Source: an uncultured Flavobacteriales bacterium (lineage in GTDB: Bacteria; Bacteroidota; Bacteroidia; Flavobacteriales_G; Salibacteraceae). From it: a DNA stretch of 64,000 nt. A model generated the notes under the pieces. It worked only from the letters and a program-made list of their open reading frames with translations, did no database searches and was not told where the DNA came from. Position numbers and translations under genes: made by a program. The stretch covers positions 43,987 to 107,986 of the forward strand of contig CAJXZP010000004.1 of NCBI GenBank assembly GCA_913062955.1. The letters are read 5' to 3'. Below are positions 17,512 through 26,109 of this stretch, one piece after another (within the stretch, counting starts at the first letter, position 1; every line of letters starts with the position of its first letter).

Positions 17512-18503
17512 TGAATCCGCAATTAATCAATCAAGTATTCGAATCATTTACTTCGCTCAACGCTTTGGTTATTGGGGATGTAATGATCGACTCTTATCTT
17601 TTTGGTAACGTAGATAGAATTTCACCAGAAGCACCGGTACCGGTGGTTTCAGTAACGGAGAAGGACCATCGTTTAGGGGGAGCTGCTAATGTAGCTCTAA
17701 ACATAAAAGCATTGGGAGCCAACCCTATTTTATGTTGTGTAGTAGGACAGGATCATAATGCGACTGTCTTCCATTCTTTAATGAGTGCGCATGATTTAAG
17801 TACGGTAGGGGTTCATAAGGATGCTTCCCGACCCACTACTGTTAAAACCCGTGTGATTAGTAATAACCAACAAATGCTTCGTATTGATGAAGAGGATGCC
17901 TCCAATTTGAACGAAAATGTAGTGAATGAAATGATTAAAAAAATTCATCATTTACTAGATACCATGAAAATTGATGTCATCATTTTTGAGGATTATGATA
18001 AAGGATTAATATCTTCAAAATTAATAGAATCTGTCGTTGTCAAAGCAAATACCCTAAATATCCCGACTACTGTAGACCCGAAGAAACGGAATTTTTTAGA
18101 CTATAAAAATGTATCCTTATTCAAACCCAATTTAAAGGAGTTAAGAGAAGGCCTAAATATTCATGTTGATCCTTCTGACATGGATAGTCTTCAAACAGGA
18201 ATTGATTTGTTAAGAACCCAATTAGGATGTAAAGATGCTTTAGTTACACTTTCTGAATATGGGATGTTTGTTACCCAGGGTCATCTTCACGAAATTGTTC
18301 CTGCACACATCCGGAATATTGCAGATGTATCAGGTGCGGGAGACACCGTTATTTCCGTTGCTTCGTTAGCAATTGCAGCAGGCATGGATACCATTTTCGC
18401 TACGAAACTGGCCAATTTAGCGGGGGGAATGGTTTGCGAAAAAGTAGGTGTTGTTCCCATTGATGGTAATTTACTAAAATCGGAAGCATTACGCTTAGCC
18501 TAA
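17511..18503 (+). CDS. PfkB-family sugar kinase, heptose-7-phosphate kinase (RfaE1/HldE N-domain) type
   Basis: 330 residues, GTG start overlapping the previous stop. It has RfaE1 hallmarks: DRISPEAPVPVV, the GGAANVALN motif, VDPKKRNF with FKPNLKEL, and the PfkB signature DVSGAGDTV with the catalytic Asp. In lipopolysaccharide synthesis this activity phosphorylates D-glycero-D-manno-heptose 7-phosphate. No adenylyltransferase domain is fused, so it equals only the N-terminal half of E. coli HldE. The link to the aminotransferase upstream is not explained by pathway. Another sugar-phosphate substrate is possible. Confidence 0.82.
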   Translation: MNPQLINQVFESFTSLNALVIGDVMIDSYLFGNVDRISPEAPVPVVSVTEKDHRLGGAANVALNIKALGANPILCCVVGQDHNATVFHSLMSAHDLSTVGVHKDASRPTTVKTRVISNNQQMLRIDEEDASNLNENVVNEMIKKIHHLLDTMKIDVIIFEDYDKGLISSKLIESVVVKANTLNIPTTVDPKKRNFLDYKNVSLFKPNLKELREGLNIHVDPSDMDSLQTGIDLLRTQLGCKDALVTLSEYGMFVTQGHLHEIVPAHIRNIADVSGAGDTVISVASLAIAAGMDTIFATKLANLAGGMVCEKVGVVPIDGNLLKSEALRLA

Positions 18504-18512
18504 AAGCAGAAA

Positions 18513-18536
18513 AAGTTCCACCTCCCGGTGAAACTT
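18513..18536 (+). terminator. Weak stem-loop after the sugar kinase gene
   Basis: A 10-bp stem with one mismatch (AAGTTCCACC/GGTGAAACTT, loop TCCC) followed by a pyrimidine-rich stretch. Plausible but weak terminator for the operon ending at 18503. Confidence 0.4.
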
Positions 18537-18618
18537 CATCTTTTCTTTACCCTGCTACGAGAATTATAAATATTTTAAGTATAGACGAGGCGGAAAGAGG
18601 TATTTCACTCTTCCCATC

Positions 18619-19113
18619 CTACTTTACTATCAACTCTTTAAGTTGTACAATTTTATTTGTATTAATTAATTCCTGGCCTTTGTAGATATTAATTACATAT
18701 TCTCCTTTAGGCATATTTTCTAAATTAAAGTTATCACCGGCAACATTTGAGCCAAAAACTTTATCTCCTTCCCAATTCAATACTTCCACGGTAATCACAC
18801 TTTTATCGGTAGTTAGCGTATTCACTTCTGTCGCATTAATTATTTCGTTACCGCTATTAACCTGGATGGTATATCTACCTGCAGGCATCGATTTTAAATC
18901 GAAATTTAATGCAGGATCTTCCACAGTCACCACATCTTTAAAGTCTACAGAACCATTGATATCAATAACTTCAATATTCATGGTGGATGCGATTTCGGTG
19001 GCACTTTTAAGGTCTCCCTTTTTAATTTCACCTGCAAAGGTAACAGCGGCACTCATATTTAAAACGGACATTAACATGAATGCCACTAGCGAAAATTTGG
19101 ATGTATTTTTCAT
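18619..19113 (-). CDS. Exported two-repeat protein with T9SS-CTD-like beta repeats, function unknown
   Basis: 164 residues, signal peptide through about TFAGE (residue ~29). The mature part consists of two similar units of about 55 residues, each ending like a sorting-domain core: LNFDLKSMPAGRYTIQV and DNFNLENMPKGEYVINIYKG. This is the same sandwich pattern (function word, then LP.G.Y.I.V..G) seen in Bacteroidota C-terminal sorting domains and in DUF3244, but here it makes the entire protein. It is monocistronic with its own -7 element. The role is unknown; a small secreted or surface protein is likely. Confidence 0.7.
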   Translation of the reverse strand: MKNTSKFSLVAFMLMSVLNMSAAVTFAGEIKKGDLKSATEIASTMNIEVIDINGSVDFKDVVTVEDPALNFDLKSMPAGRYTIQVNSGNEIINATEVNTLTTDKSVITVEVLNWEGDKVFGSNVAGDNFNLENMPKGEYVINIYKGQELINTNKIVQLKELIVK

Positions 19114-19159
19114 AACGTTTGATTTATATAATTTGATTGTTTTTTTGTTTTTGATAGAA

Positions 19160-19167
19160 CAAACATA
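19160..19167 (-). promoter_or_regulatory. -7 element upstream of the two-repeat exported protein
   Basis: Minus-strand TATGTTTG fits TAnnTTTG and lies about 47 bases before the ATG at 19113. No well-spaced -33 element. Confidence 0.35.
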
Positions 19168-19284
19168 CCGTGCTAAATCAGCTTACGAAATCAAAAAATA
19201 TACGAACTACATTATAGGTTATTTGAATTACACATTAGGGTATTTGATTTGCAAAGGGCTATTTTGAATTACGCAAAATTCAAC

Positions 19285-21753
19285 TTAATATGGATCCACA
19301 TCAATAATCACTTGGACTCCTGAATTGACTTTATTCTGTTTGAAGACAACCATATGGTCCACCAACATATTCTTCACCCTATTAATAGAGGCGGCATTTT
19401 CCACCTTTACAAATATTTGATTAATATACCTATTACGAACACGCGGAACTCCCGGGAACTCTGGACCTAGAACCCGACTTCCAAAGGAGCTTTGAAGGGC
19501 ATCTACAAATAACTGAGCCGAATCGGTGAGTTTTTCCTTGTTGGCATGTTTAAGAATCACCCGAATTAATCTTTGATAGGGAGGATAACCAAATTCTTCC
19601 CGTTGAATCAACTCTCGATGATACATACCTTCGTAATCACCCGCCACTACTTGCTGAATAATAGGATGCTCAGGTTGATATGTTTGAATAATTACTAAAC
19701 CTTGTTTTGAACTTCTACCTGCCCTTCCCGCTACTTGCGACATGAGTTGATAGCTTCGTTCATGGGCTCTAAAATCTTGAAAGTTTAACGATTGATCTGC
19801 ATTCAAAACACCCACCAAACTTACATTTTCAAAATCAAGACCTTTGGTTACCATTTGAGTACCCACCAGAATATCAATTTTCTTATCCTCAAAATCAGAA
19901 ATAATATTTTGATAGGCATTTTTAGAACGTGTGGTTTCTAGATCCATACGCCCTACTTTGGCATCTGGAAAAATTAAAGACATATCTTCCTCAATTTTCT
20001 CAGTACCGAATCCACTTAATTCCACCTCATGTGAACCACAGGCCTCACACTTCTTTACAATATGTCGTTCAAATCCACAGTAATGACATTTTAAACGGTT
20101 CAAGTATTTATGATATGTTAATCCCACATCGCAACGGGTACAATAAGGGCTCCATCCACAAGTCTTACATGCTATATAGGGAGAAAAACCTCTTCTATTT
20201 TGAAATAGGATGATTTGTTCTTTTCTATCTAATGCACCTTTTATTTCCTCCATTAATTGAGAGGAAAAATGACCCTGCATTTGTTTCTTTTTATGCGCCT
20301 TTGCTAAATCAGCAATCACAATTTTCGGCATTTTCACCCCACCAAATCGTTCGGTCATAGACACCAATCCATATTTACCTGCCAGTGCATTATTCATGGT
20401 TTCAATAGCCGGTGTAGCTGATCCCATTAACACCTTGGCTCCAAAAATCTTGGATAAAACTACCGCAGAATCACGTGCATTATACCTAGGAGAAGGTTCA
20501 AATTGTTTGAAACTAGAATCATGTTCTTCATCAATAATGATCAACCCCAAATTTTCGAACGGAAGAAACAGTGCCGATCGTGCTCCTAAAATTATATCAT
20601 AGCCCTTCGGGCTCATTTGTCTATTCCAAATTTCAACCCGTTCATTCTGATTAAATCGAGAATGATACACCCCCACCTGATCCCCAAAATACTTTCGTAA
20701 GCGATTAATGATTTGAGTGGTTAATGCAATTTCGGGCAATAAGTACAATACCTTTTTACCTTTTGCCAAGGTATCTTCAATTTGTTTGACATATACCTCT
20801 GTCTTTCCGGAAGAAGTTACTCCATATAGTAAAACCACATCTTTAGTTTCAAAATTAGATTGAACTTCTTCTAAAGCTGTTTGTTGACTTGGACTTAAAA
20901 CAAGGTCTTTCCCTTTTTCATCAGAGAAATCACCCAAACGCCCAATTATCACCTCTTGAATGCTGAAAACCCCTTTCTTTTCTAACGATTTAAGTTGTAC
21001 CGAAGAAGCGCCACTCGCATCCAATAATACCTTTTGCTTCACTGCAGATTCCTCCCCGCTAAACATTTGACTCAATTCAATGTACTTCATCAAAATGGCA
21101 AATTGCTTTGGGGCATTTAGGAGTTCATCAAAAAGAGCTTTCATTTTTACCTCCTCTTGATAAACGGAGTTTAGCTTAACATACTTTTCCTTTTTAGGTT
21201 TAAACTTCGTTTTTATTTCTTCTAAAACCACAATTACTTGGCGTTCAAGAAGCATTTTCACAATTGGATAAACCCCTTTTTTATTTAAAATTTTAGATAT
21301 TTCATCTAAACTGAGTACCTGGTTAATTTCCAAAGCCTCAAATACCAAAAACTCATCATCGGTTAAAATGGATGGATCAATAGTGACATCTACATTTAAT
21401 AAAACTTGAGTTTCACTACTTAATTTTAATCCACTAGGTAATGCCGCACTCATGACATCACCCGGATGGCACATGTAATACTCTCTAATCCAGTCCCAAA
21501 GTTTTAGCTGATTTTCATTTACCACCGGTTTATCATCCAATACCATTTGAATATCCTTGGCCATATAAGCCTTAGGCGGGTTTGAATGTACTCGGTATAT
21601 AATGGCACTATACAATTTTGACTTCCCAAATTGAACCACTACTCTAAAACCAATATCCAATTGATCTTTTAGGTCATCCGGAACATGGTAGGTATACATG
21701 TTAGGTACTCCTAGTGGAAGAATGACATCAATATACGTTTCAGAAAATAGCAC
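19285..21753 (-). CDS. priA: Primosomal protein N' (replication restart helicase PriA)
   Basis: 822 residues, the usual length for Bacteroidota PriA. The N-terminal 3'-DNA-binding domain is followed by a superfamily 2 helicase core with Walker A GVTSSGKTE near residue 310, Walker B DEEH near 410, GSATPAIE motif III, a zinc-binding insert with four Cys pairs (CKTCG, CTRCD, CHYCG, CEACG, about 540-590), and motifs V/VI (GTQMVTKGLDF, QVAGRAGRS). It restarts stalled replication forks by loading the replicative helicase. It stands alone on the minus strand. Confidence 0.96.
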   Translation of the reverse strand: MLFSETYIDVILPLGVPNMYTYHVPDDLKDQLDIGFRVVVQFGKSKLYSAIIYRVHSNPPKAYMAKDIQMVLDDKPVVNENQLKLWDWIREYYMCHPGDVMSAALPSGLKLSSETQVLLNVDVTIDPSILTDDEFLVFEALEINQVLSLDEISKILNKKGVYPIVKMLLERQVIVVLEEIKTKFKPKKEKYVKLNSVYQEEVKMKALFDELLNAPKQFAILMKYIELSQMFSGEESAVKQKVLLDASGASSVQLKSLEKKGVFSIQEVIIGRLGDFSDEKGKDLVLSPSQQTALEEVQSNFETKDVVLLYGVTSSGKTEVYVKQIEDTLAKGKKVLYLLPEIALTTQIINRLRKYFGDQVGVYHSRFNQNERVEIWNRQMSPKGYDIILGARSALFLPFENLGLIIIDEEHDSSFKQFEPSPRYNARDSAVVLSKIFGAKVLMGSATPAIETMNNALAGKYGLVSMTERFGGVKMPKIVIADLAKAHKKKQMQGHFSSQLMEEIKGALDRKEQIILFQNRRGFSPYIACKTCGWSPYCTRCDVGLTYHKYLNRLKCHYCGFERHIVKKCEACGSHEVELSGFGTEKIEEDMSLIFPDAKVGRMDLETTRSKNAYQNIISDFEDKKIDILVGTQMVTKGLDFENVSLVGVLNADQSLNFQDFRAHERSYQLMSQVAGRAGRSSKQGLVIIQTYQPEHPIIQQVVAGDYEGMYHRELIQREEFGYPPYQRLIRVILKHANKEKLTDSAQLFVDALQSSFGSRVLGPEFPGVPRVRNRYINQIFVKVENAASINRVKNMLVDHMVVFKQNKVNSGVQVIIDVDPY

Positions 21754-21806
21754 TACAGTAATTGTAAGTTGGATATAACACTCTATAGAGAATGTTTAAA
21801 ATTCGA

Positions 21807-22046
21807 TTATTTAAAAAATCTTCCTAAAAAAGAAGGTAGGTATTTCAATACGGTTTGTTTCGCAATTCTTTGCGTTTCCATGGTTATCGTTTCTGCAATT
21901 TTCTCCGCAGAAAGATTCCTATTGAGATGAAGGATACTCGATTCAAATTCAATTTTCTTCAAATCCTTCATATATCGCTTTTGCAATTTAAGACGATTTA
22001 AATCGTCAAGTGTTTTCACCTCTGTTAACTGTTTGACCTTTTTCAC
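21807..22046 (-). CDS. 79-residue conserved-context protein downstream of holin-like gene, function unknown
   Basis: A small charged protein, mostly helical, without signal peptide or membrane helix, with a Lys/Leu-rich N-terminal half (TLDDLNRLKLQKRYMKDL) and an amphipathic C-terminus (LKYLPSFLGRFFK). It ends a three-gene minus-strand run with the YtxH and holin-like genes, 24 bases after the latter. A short helical protein in this position is a common arrangement in Flavobacteriia. I cannot assign a function. Confidence 0.65.
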   Translation of the reverse strand: MKKVKQLTEVKTLDDLNRLKLQKRYMKDLKKIEFESSILHLNRNLSAEKIAETITMETQRIAKQTVLKYLPSFLGRFFK

Positions 22047-22070
22047 TCGTTACTTCTTAAAATGAAACGT

Positions 22071-22463
22071 TTAAATATCATCCTCTTTGTCATCCTCCAA
22101 ACCGAGGTCGTTACTGGTTTCTTCAATAGCTTCGGTTAAAGCCGCAATTATGGGGTTTACGATCCATTTCACCCGATTAGACCAGATGACCCATCCCCCT
22201 AAACCATATAAAATGGCTACGGCCAAAAAACCTACAGAATTATGATTTGATAATTCTCCAATGAACTGAGCCAATGCTAAACTTGAAAAGAAAATCACCA
22301 TGAAACCTGTAAAAGCCAAAATTCCATTTGAAATAGATTTGGAAAGTAAGAACACCAATTTATCGAATGCCACAAATTGGTAATAATCCAAATGTGCATT
22401 GACTAATTCAATTAGTTTATTGGCAGACTCCCGAATGGAATCTGAAATATTTGCAAAACTCAT
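22071..22463 (-). CDS. Holin-like (Phage_holin_3_6 type) two-helix membrane protein
   Basis: 130 residues: an amphipathic N-terminal helix (1-45), a first transmembrane hairpin (about 47-68, ILAFTGFMVIFFSSLALA), a second helix (about 78-100, VGFLAVAILYGLGGWVIW), and an acidic tail (EDDKEDDI). This plan matches the phage-holin-like/YqjE group that is chromosomal and not lytic in most bacteria. It lies between the YtxH gene and the 79-residue gene. An envelope-stress role is inferred from this frequent grouping. Confidence 0.75.
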   Translation of the reverse strand: MSFANISDSIRESANKLIELVNAHLDYYQFVAFDKLVFLLSKSISNGILAFTGFMVIFFSSLALAQFIGELSNHNSVGFLAVAILYGLGGWVIWSNRVKWIVNPIIAALTEAIEETSNDLGLEDDKEDDI

Positions 22464-22484
22464 AGTGTCCGTTTATAAAAAAAA

Positions 22485-22805
22485 TTAAGCCGGAGCTGAA
22501 TTGACTTTATCCCTTAGTTCTTGAGCCGTTTCGGCCACTTTAGCCTTAAGCTCTTCGGCTGTTTCTTGTACACCTGATTCCGCCACTTTAGTTCGTAACT
22601 CATTGGTTAAATTGGAAACCTTTGATTTTAATTTTTCAATCTCAATTTGATATTGTTTATCAATTTCGTCTCCTAAATCGGCCGCCTTATTCTTTATGCT
22701 TTCTCTTGTTTTTTCTCCCATCTCTGGAGCAAATAAAACACCTGCTACTACCCCTGCTGCGAATCCTGCTGTTAGGGTTACTAATAATTTATTCATGTCA
22801 TTCAT
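22485..22805 (-). CDS. YtxH domain-containing protein
   Basis: 106 residues from the ATG at 22805 (a second Met lies three codons on; the much earlier in-frame start overlaps the promoter region). It has one N-terminal glycine-rich helix (LLVTLTAGFAAGVVAGVLFAPEMG) with the YtxH motif GLLFAPxxGxxTR-like, followed by a long coiled coil. YtxH proteins are general-stress, membrane-tethered proteins of unknown mechanism. First gene of the three-gene cluster; two TAAATTTG elements upstream (about 22812-22836) could serve as -7 boxes. Confidence 0.82.
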   Translation of the reverse strand: MNDMNKLLVTLTAGFAAGVVAGVLFAPEMGEKTRESIKNKAADLGDEIDKQYQIEIEKLKSKVSNLTNELRTKVAESGVQETAEELKAKVAETAQELRDKVNSAPA

Positions 22806-22930
22806 AGCGTACAAATTTAGATCGTACACAAATTTACGATTTATAAATGAAGAAAGATTCAGAAATAGAAACAACCTACATTAGAAATAAAAAAACTTTT
22901 AGGGCTGCCTGATAAGGGGATAAAATAGAA

Positions 22931-22938
22931 TATTTTTG
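22931..22938 (+). promoter_or_regulatory. -7 element of the DtxR/MntR-smpB operon
   Basis: TATTTTTG matches TAnnTTTG, 19 bases before the ATG at 22958. A metal-box for the encoded regulator is not obvious. Confidence 0.4.
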
Positions 22939-22957
22939 TACCCATAAAATTGGATCA

Positions 22958-23623
22958 ATGCTATCATTTACGGAAGAAAATTACCTCAAAACTATCTTTT
23001 CCCTTATTGAAAATAATAAGGGAACGGCCTCTACCAATGAAATAGCCATAAAGATCAAAACCAAGGCTCCCACGGTTACAGATATGCTGAAAAGGTTATC
23101 TACCAAAAAATTAATTATTTACAAACCTTACCAAGGGGTTCATTTTACAGATGAAGGATTAAGTGTAGCCCTTAATTTGGTCCGAAAACATAGGATTTGG
23201 GAAACATTCCTAGTAAAAAAATTGGGTTTTGGTTGGGGAGAAGTTCATGAAATTGCCGAAGAATTAGAACATGTAAAAAGTGAAGAGCTAATCAATAAAC
23301 TAGATGAGTTCCTAGGTTTCCCTAAATTCGATCCCCATGGAGACCCTATTCCAGATAGTGCGGGTAGATTAGAGTTTCATAAAGATGTAACCATTGCTAA
23401 TCTAGGGTTAAACCACTTTGGACTCATTGTAGGATTAAAAGATACCTCCTCTGATTTTTTAAATTATTTAGTAAAATCCGGTCTGACCTTAGGACAATCT
23501 GTAGGGGTAAAAGACATCAACGATTTTGATGGATCCATTGATATCATCATAGGATCTACGAGTCCATTAACCGTTTCGAACGAGGTGGCTAAAAATATTT
23601 TCATTAAAAAGCTTTCTAGATAA
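22958..23623 (+). CDS. DtxR/MntR family metal-dependent transcriptional regulator
   Basis: 221 residues. The N-terminal winged helix (about 1-65) begins with the family signature TEENYLKTIF and has the recognition helix in KAPTVTDMLKRL. The dimerisation/metal domain (about 66-140) has RKHRIWETFLV, a Glu/His-rich EVHEIAEELEHV and PKFDPHGDPIP, i.e. the conserved metal ligands. A C-terminal SH3/FeoA-like domain follows. Such proteins repress manganese or iron transporter genes when the metal is abundant. It lies 2 bases upstream of smpB. Confidence 0.92.
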   Translation: MLSFTEENYLKTIFSLIENNKGTASTNEIAIKIKTKAPTVTDMLKRLSTKKLIIYKPYQGVHFTDEGLSVALNLVRKHRIWETFLVKKLGFGWGEVHEIAEELEHVKSEELINKLDEFLGFPKFDPHGDPIPDSAGRLEFHKDVTIANLGLNHFGLIVGLKDTSSDFLNYLVKSGLTLGQSVGVKDINDFDGSIDIIIGSTSPLTVSNEVAKNIFIKKLSR

Positions 23624-23625
23624 TT

Positions 23626-24075
23626 ATGTCAGATATTATAATAAAGAATAAAAAAGCGTCTCATGAATACGAGTTTATTGAGAAGTTTACCGCAGGCATG
23701 GTTCTACAGGGCACGGAAATAAAATCTATCCGTCAAGGAAAGGCCAGTATAATGGAAGCATACTGCACCATTACCGATGGGGAATTGTTTGTCATCAACA
23801 TGCACATCACCGAATACGACAAAGGAGGTTTTGTAAATCATGAACCCAACCGAGTACGAAAGCTATTACTCAACAAATCGGAGATAGGCCGACTTACAAA
23901 AAAACTAAAAGACCAAGGATTAACGATTGTTCCTACTCGATTGTTTATTTCTCAGAGTGGGTATGCGAAAATGAACATTGCTCTTTCCCGAGGGAAAAAA
24001 CTATATGATAAACGAGAATCTTTAAAACAACAAGATAGTAAAAGGGATATAGACCGTGCAATGAGACGAAATTAG
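23626..24075 (+). CDS. smpB: SsrA-binding protein SmpB
   Basis: 149 residues, typical SmpB length. The N-terminus KNKKASHEYEFIEKFTAG, the central GTEIKSIRQGKASI, and the C-terminal tail with LSRGKKLYDKRE followed by a basic helix that enters the ribosomal mRNA channel all match. SmpB brings tmRNA to stalled ribosomes for trans-translation. Cotranscribed with the DtxR-type regulator. Confidence 0.96.
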   Translation: MSDIIIKNKKASHEYEFIEKFTAGMVLQGTEIKSIRQGKASIMEAYCTITDGELFVINMHITEYDKGGFVNHEPNRVRKLLLNKSEIGRLTKKLKDQGLTIVPTRLFISQSGYAKMNIALSRGKKLYDKRESLKQQDSKRDIDRAMRRN

Positions 24076-24186
24076 GTCAAAAAAAGCCCTATTTCATCCC
24101 TTATGACAATATCCTTAATAACTTATTTTATTCGTAGTCTTTTTTACATTTTACTCATGTATATTGCGCCATCTTAAAATTTAAGG

Positions 24187-25305
24187 ATGAGCAGACCAGT
24201 AGTGAAATTCAACACCAAAGACAACCCCGAGTTTTTCTCGGTATTAAGAAAACGTGTAAACCAACATTTCAAAGATAAAAACATCTCAAAACTGGCAAAT
24301 ACAGAGATGAAAATCAAGACGATTTTCATGATTTGCTTGTATTTTACACCACTCGTATTAATGTATGCCCAAGTTTTTCCTTCGACAGCAGGTACTTTCA
24401 TGTTATGGGCCATTATGGGATTAGGTATGTCAGGTATTGGACTATGTATTATGCACGATGCCAACCATGGATCCTATTCTAAATCAAAATGGGTGAATGA
24501 AAGCCTTGGCTTTCTAATTAACTTTTTAGGTGCCTATCACGGGAATTGGAAAATCCAGCACAATGTACTTCACCATTCCTTTACCAATATTGCAGATCAT
24601 GATGAAGATATAGATAATCCTATTATGAGATTCTCCCCTAAACAAGAACGAAAAAAAGGGTATAAGTACCAGGTTTTTTATGCGCCATTTCTTTATGCCA
24701 TTATGACTATTTATTGGTTTATCAGTAAGGATTTTGAACGTGTTTTTAGATACGAGAATAAGGAGCTTTTAGGCACACAAAATTTAACCAAAAATAAAGC
24801 GTTGGCTATTATCGCTTTCCATAAAATTTGGTACATTTTTCTTACCTTATTAATTCCTATTTATATTTCTGAAGTGCCTTGGTGGCAAATGGTTCTTGGT
24901 TTTATCATGATGCATGCTATAACAGGAGTTTGTTTGGCCTTGATATTCCAACCAGCTCATGTGATTTGTGAAACTAACTTTTACGAAATAGATAAGAACG
25001 GTTCTGTTGAGAATAACTGGGCAATTCATCAATTGGAAACCACGGCAAATTTTGCCAATGGCGCACGTATTTTCTCTTGGTTTATTGGCGGATTAAACAA
25101 TCAGATTGAACATCATTTATTCCCCAAAATTAGTCATGTACATTACCGTGATTTATCGCCAATCGTAAAGAAAACGGCCTTAGAATATGGGATTCCATAT
25201 CACCAACACAAAACGTTTTTTGATGCTGTTAAAAGCCATTTCACTATGCTAAACCAACTCGGTACAGGTAGTTACGATGTGAAATTGGCCCCTAAACAAG
25301 CCTGA
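24187..25305 (+). CDS. Membrane fatty acid desaturase (acyl-lipid/acyl-CoA type)
   Basis: 372 residues with several membrane segments and the three His boxes of di-iron desaturases: HDANH near residue 90, HNVLHH near 125 and QIEHH near 307. The third box begins with Gln, as in front-end (delta-5/delta-6) desaturases; no cytochrome b5 domain is fused. It introduces a double bond into membrane acyl chains, likely for fluidity control in cold. It is monocistronic, with a long hairpin 21 bases after the stop. Confidence 0.9.
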   Translation: MSRPVVKFNTKDNPEFFSVLRKRVNQHFKDKNISKLANTEMKIKTIFMICLYFTPLVLMYAQVFPSTAGTFMLWAIMGLGMSGIGLCIMHDANHGSYSKSKWVNESLGFLINFLGAYHGNWKIQHNVLHHSFTNIADHDEDIDNPIMRFSPKQERKKGYKYQVFYAPFLYAIMTIYWFISKDFERVFRYENKELLGTQNLTKNKALAIIAFHKIWYIFLTLLIPIYISEVPWWQMVLGFIMMHAITGVCLALIFQPAHVICETNFYEIDKNGSVENNWAIHQLETTANFANGARIFSWFIGGLNNQIEHHLFPKISHVHYRDLSPIVKKTALEYGIPYHQHKTFFDAVKSHFTMLNQLGTGSYDVKLAPKQA

Positions 25306-25657
25306 TGTTTTAAAAGGAAAATAGGAACAACCTCTTTATCTTCATAGCTTTGGAGATAAAGAGGTTGTTCAAAATCTGACTATTTATTATACTTCACTCC
25401 TTGAAGTTGCTATCTTGTACTGGGAAGCCTCTTTAAATTCATTTTGGTTATGAAATGTTTTTTGTAGAAAATAGATAACTTAACTGTCCCATTGGAAATC
25501 CCAGGATCAATTCAGATCCCATTCTAGGCCTTAATTTCGATACCAGCAATAATAGAATTTCAATTCAATCTCATATACATAGGGACTTCCAGTATTCCAT
25601 TTATCAATTAGAGTGTTTTTTAGTGTTTTGGGTTGGTTACAAGCCTATTGAAATCAC
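25306..25657. other. Intergenic region between convergent genes, no gene seen
   Basis: Apart from the long inverted repeat at 25326-25369, this 352-base stretch has stops in all frames and no RNA gene I can recognise. Confidence 0.5.
25326..25369. terminator. Long perfect hairpin after the desaturase gene
   Basis: A perfect 16-bp stem (arms 25326-25341 and 25354-25369) with a 12-base loop lies 21 bases after the desaturase stop. It has no T-run directly behind it, so it could be an mRNA 3'-end stabiliser or a factor-assisted terminator shared by the two convergent genes rather than a simple intrinsic terminator. Confidence 0.6.
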
Positions 25658-26044
25658 CTACTGTTTCATCCACCGTGTAAAGACATGGGATTCCAGTAGC
25701 CATCCCGTACCTGCTCCCAAAGTATAACTTACCATATCACTCCACAAAAAACCCGACCCTAGCACTAATGCACCTAAGCGAGACTTGCGTATGGCGTTGA
25801 TCCAAGCTGCGTCATAGAGTTGAAAGACTTCTATAGCATAACAGATGCTGACACTCAATATAGCCACTTTTAGGGGCTTCTGAAAAGGGAACAGAAAAGC
25901 GACTATAAAGTACATCATTGTGGCATATAGGTAATCCCCCAAATAGGGATAAATAAATGCTGGAACACTGGCCGTTCGTGACCCTAAACCCAATCCAATT
26001 ATGGTTATGATAAAAAGGAAGTAATACCATCTATTTCTTTGCAT
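25658..26044 (-). CDS. DUF2809 family membrane protein
   Basis: 128 residues from MQRNRWYYF; an earlier in-frame start at 26092 lies inside the terminator of the upstream gene and is rejected. There are four hydrophobic segments, with RTASVPAFIYPYLGDYLYATMMY, EVFQLY and the C-terminal WSDMVSYTLGAGTGW, the conserved pattern of DUF2809 (VanZ-like) proteins. The function is unknown. It is monocistronic and convergent with the desaturase. Confidence 0.8.
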   Translation of the reverse strand: MQRNRWYYFLFIITIIGLGLGSRTASVPAFIYPYLGDYLYATMMYFIVAFLFPFQKPLKVAILSVSICYAIEVFQLYDAAWINAIRKSRLGALVLGSGFLWSDMVSYTLGAGTGWLLESHVFTRWMKQ

Positions 26045-26054
26045 AGCAACGAAA

Positions 26055-26087
26055 AAAAGCCTTTTCGGTGGACCTGAAAAGGCTTTT
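26055..26087 (-). terminator. Terminator of the barrel protein gene
   Basis: A perfect 12-bp stem (AAAAGCCTTTTC/GAAAAGGCTTTT) with a 9-base loop; on the minus strand a run of T follows. It stops the gene ending at 26110. Confidence 0.9.
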
Positions 26088-26109
26088 AGCAATAATTAAC
26101 CAAAAGCAC

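Noticed and set aside
22071..22463. Prophage remnant suggested by the holin-like gene
   Set aside because: No other phage gene is near and such holin-like proteins are common chromosomal genes.
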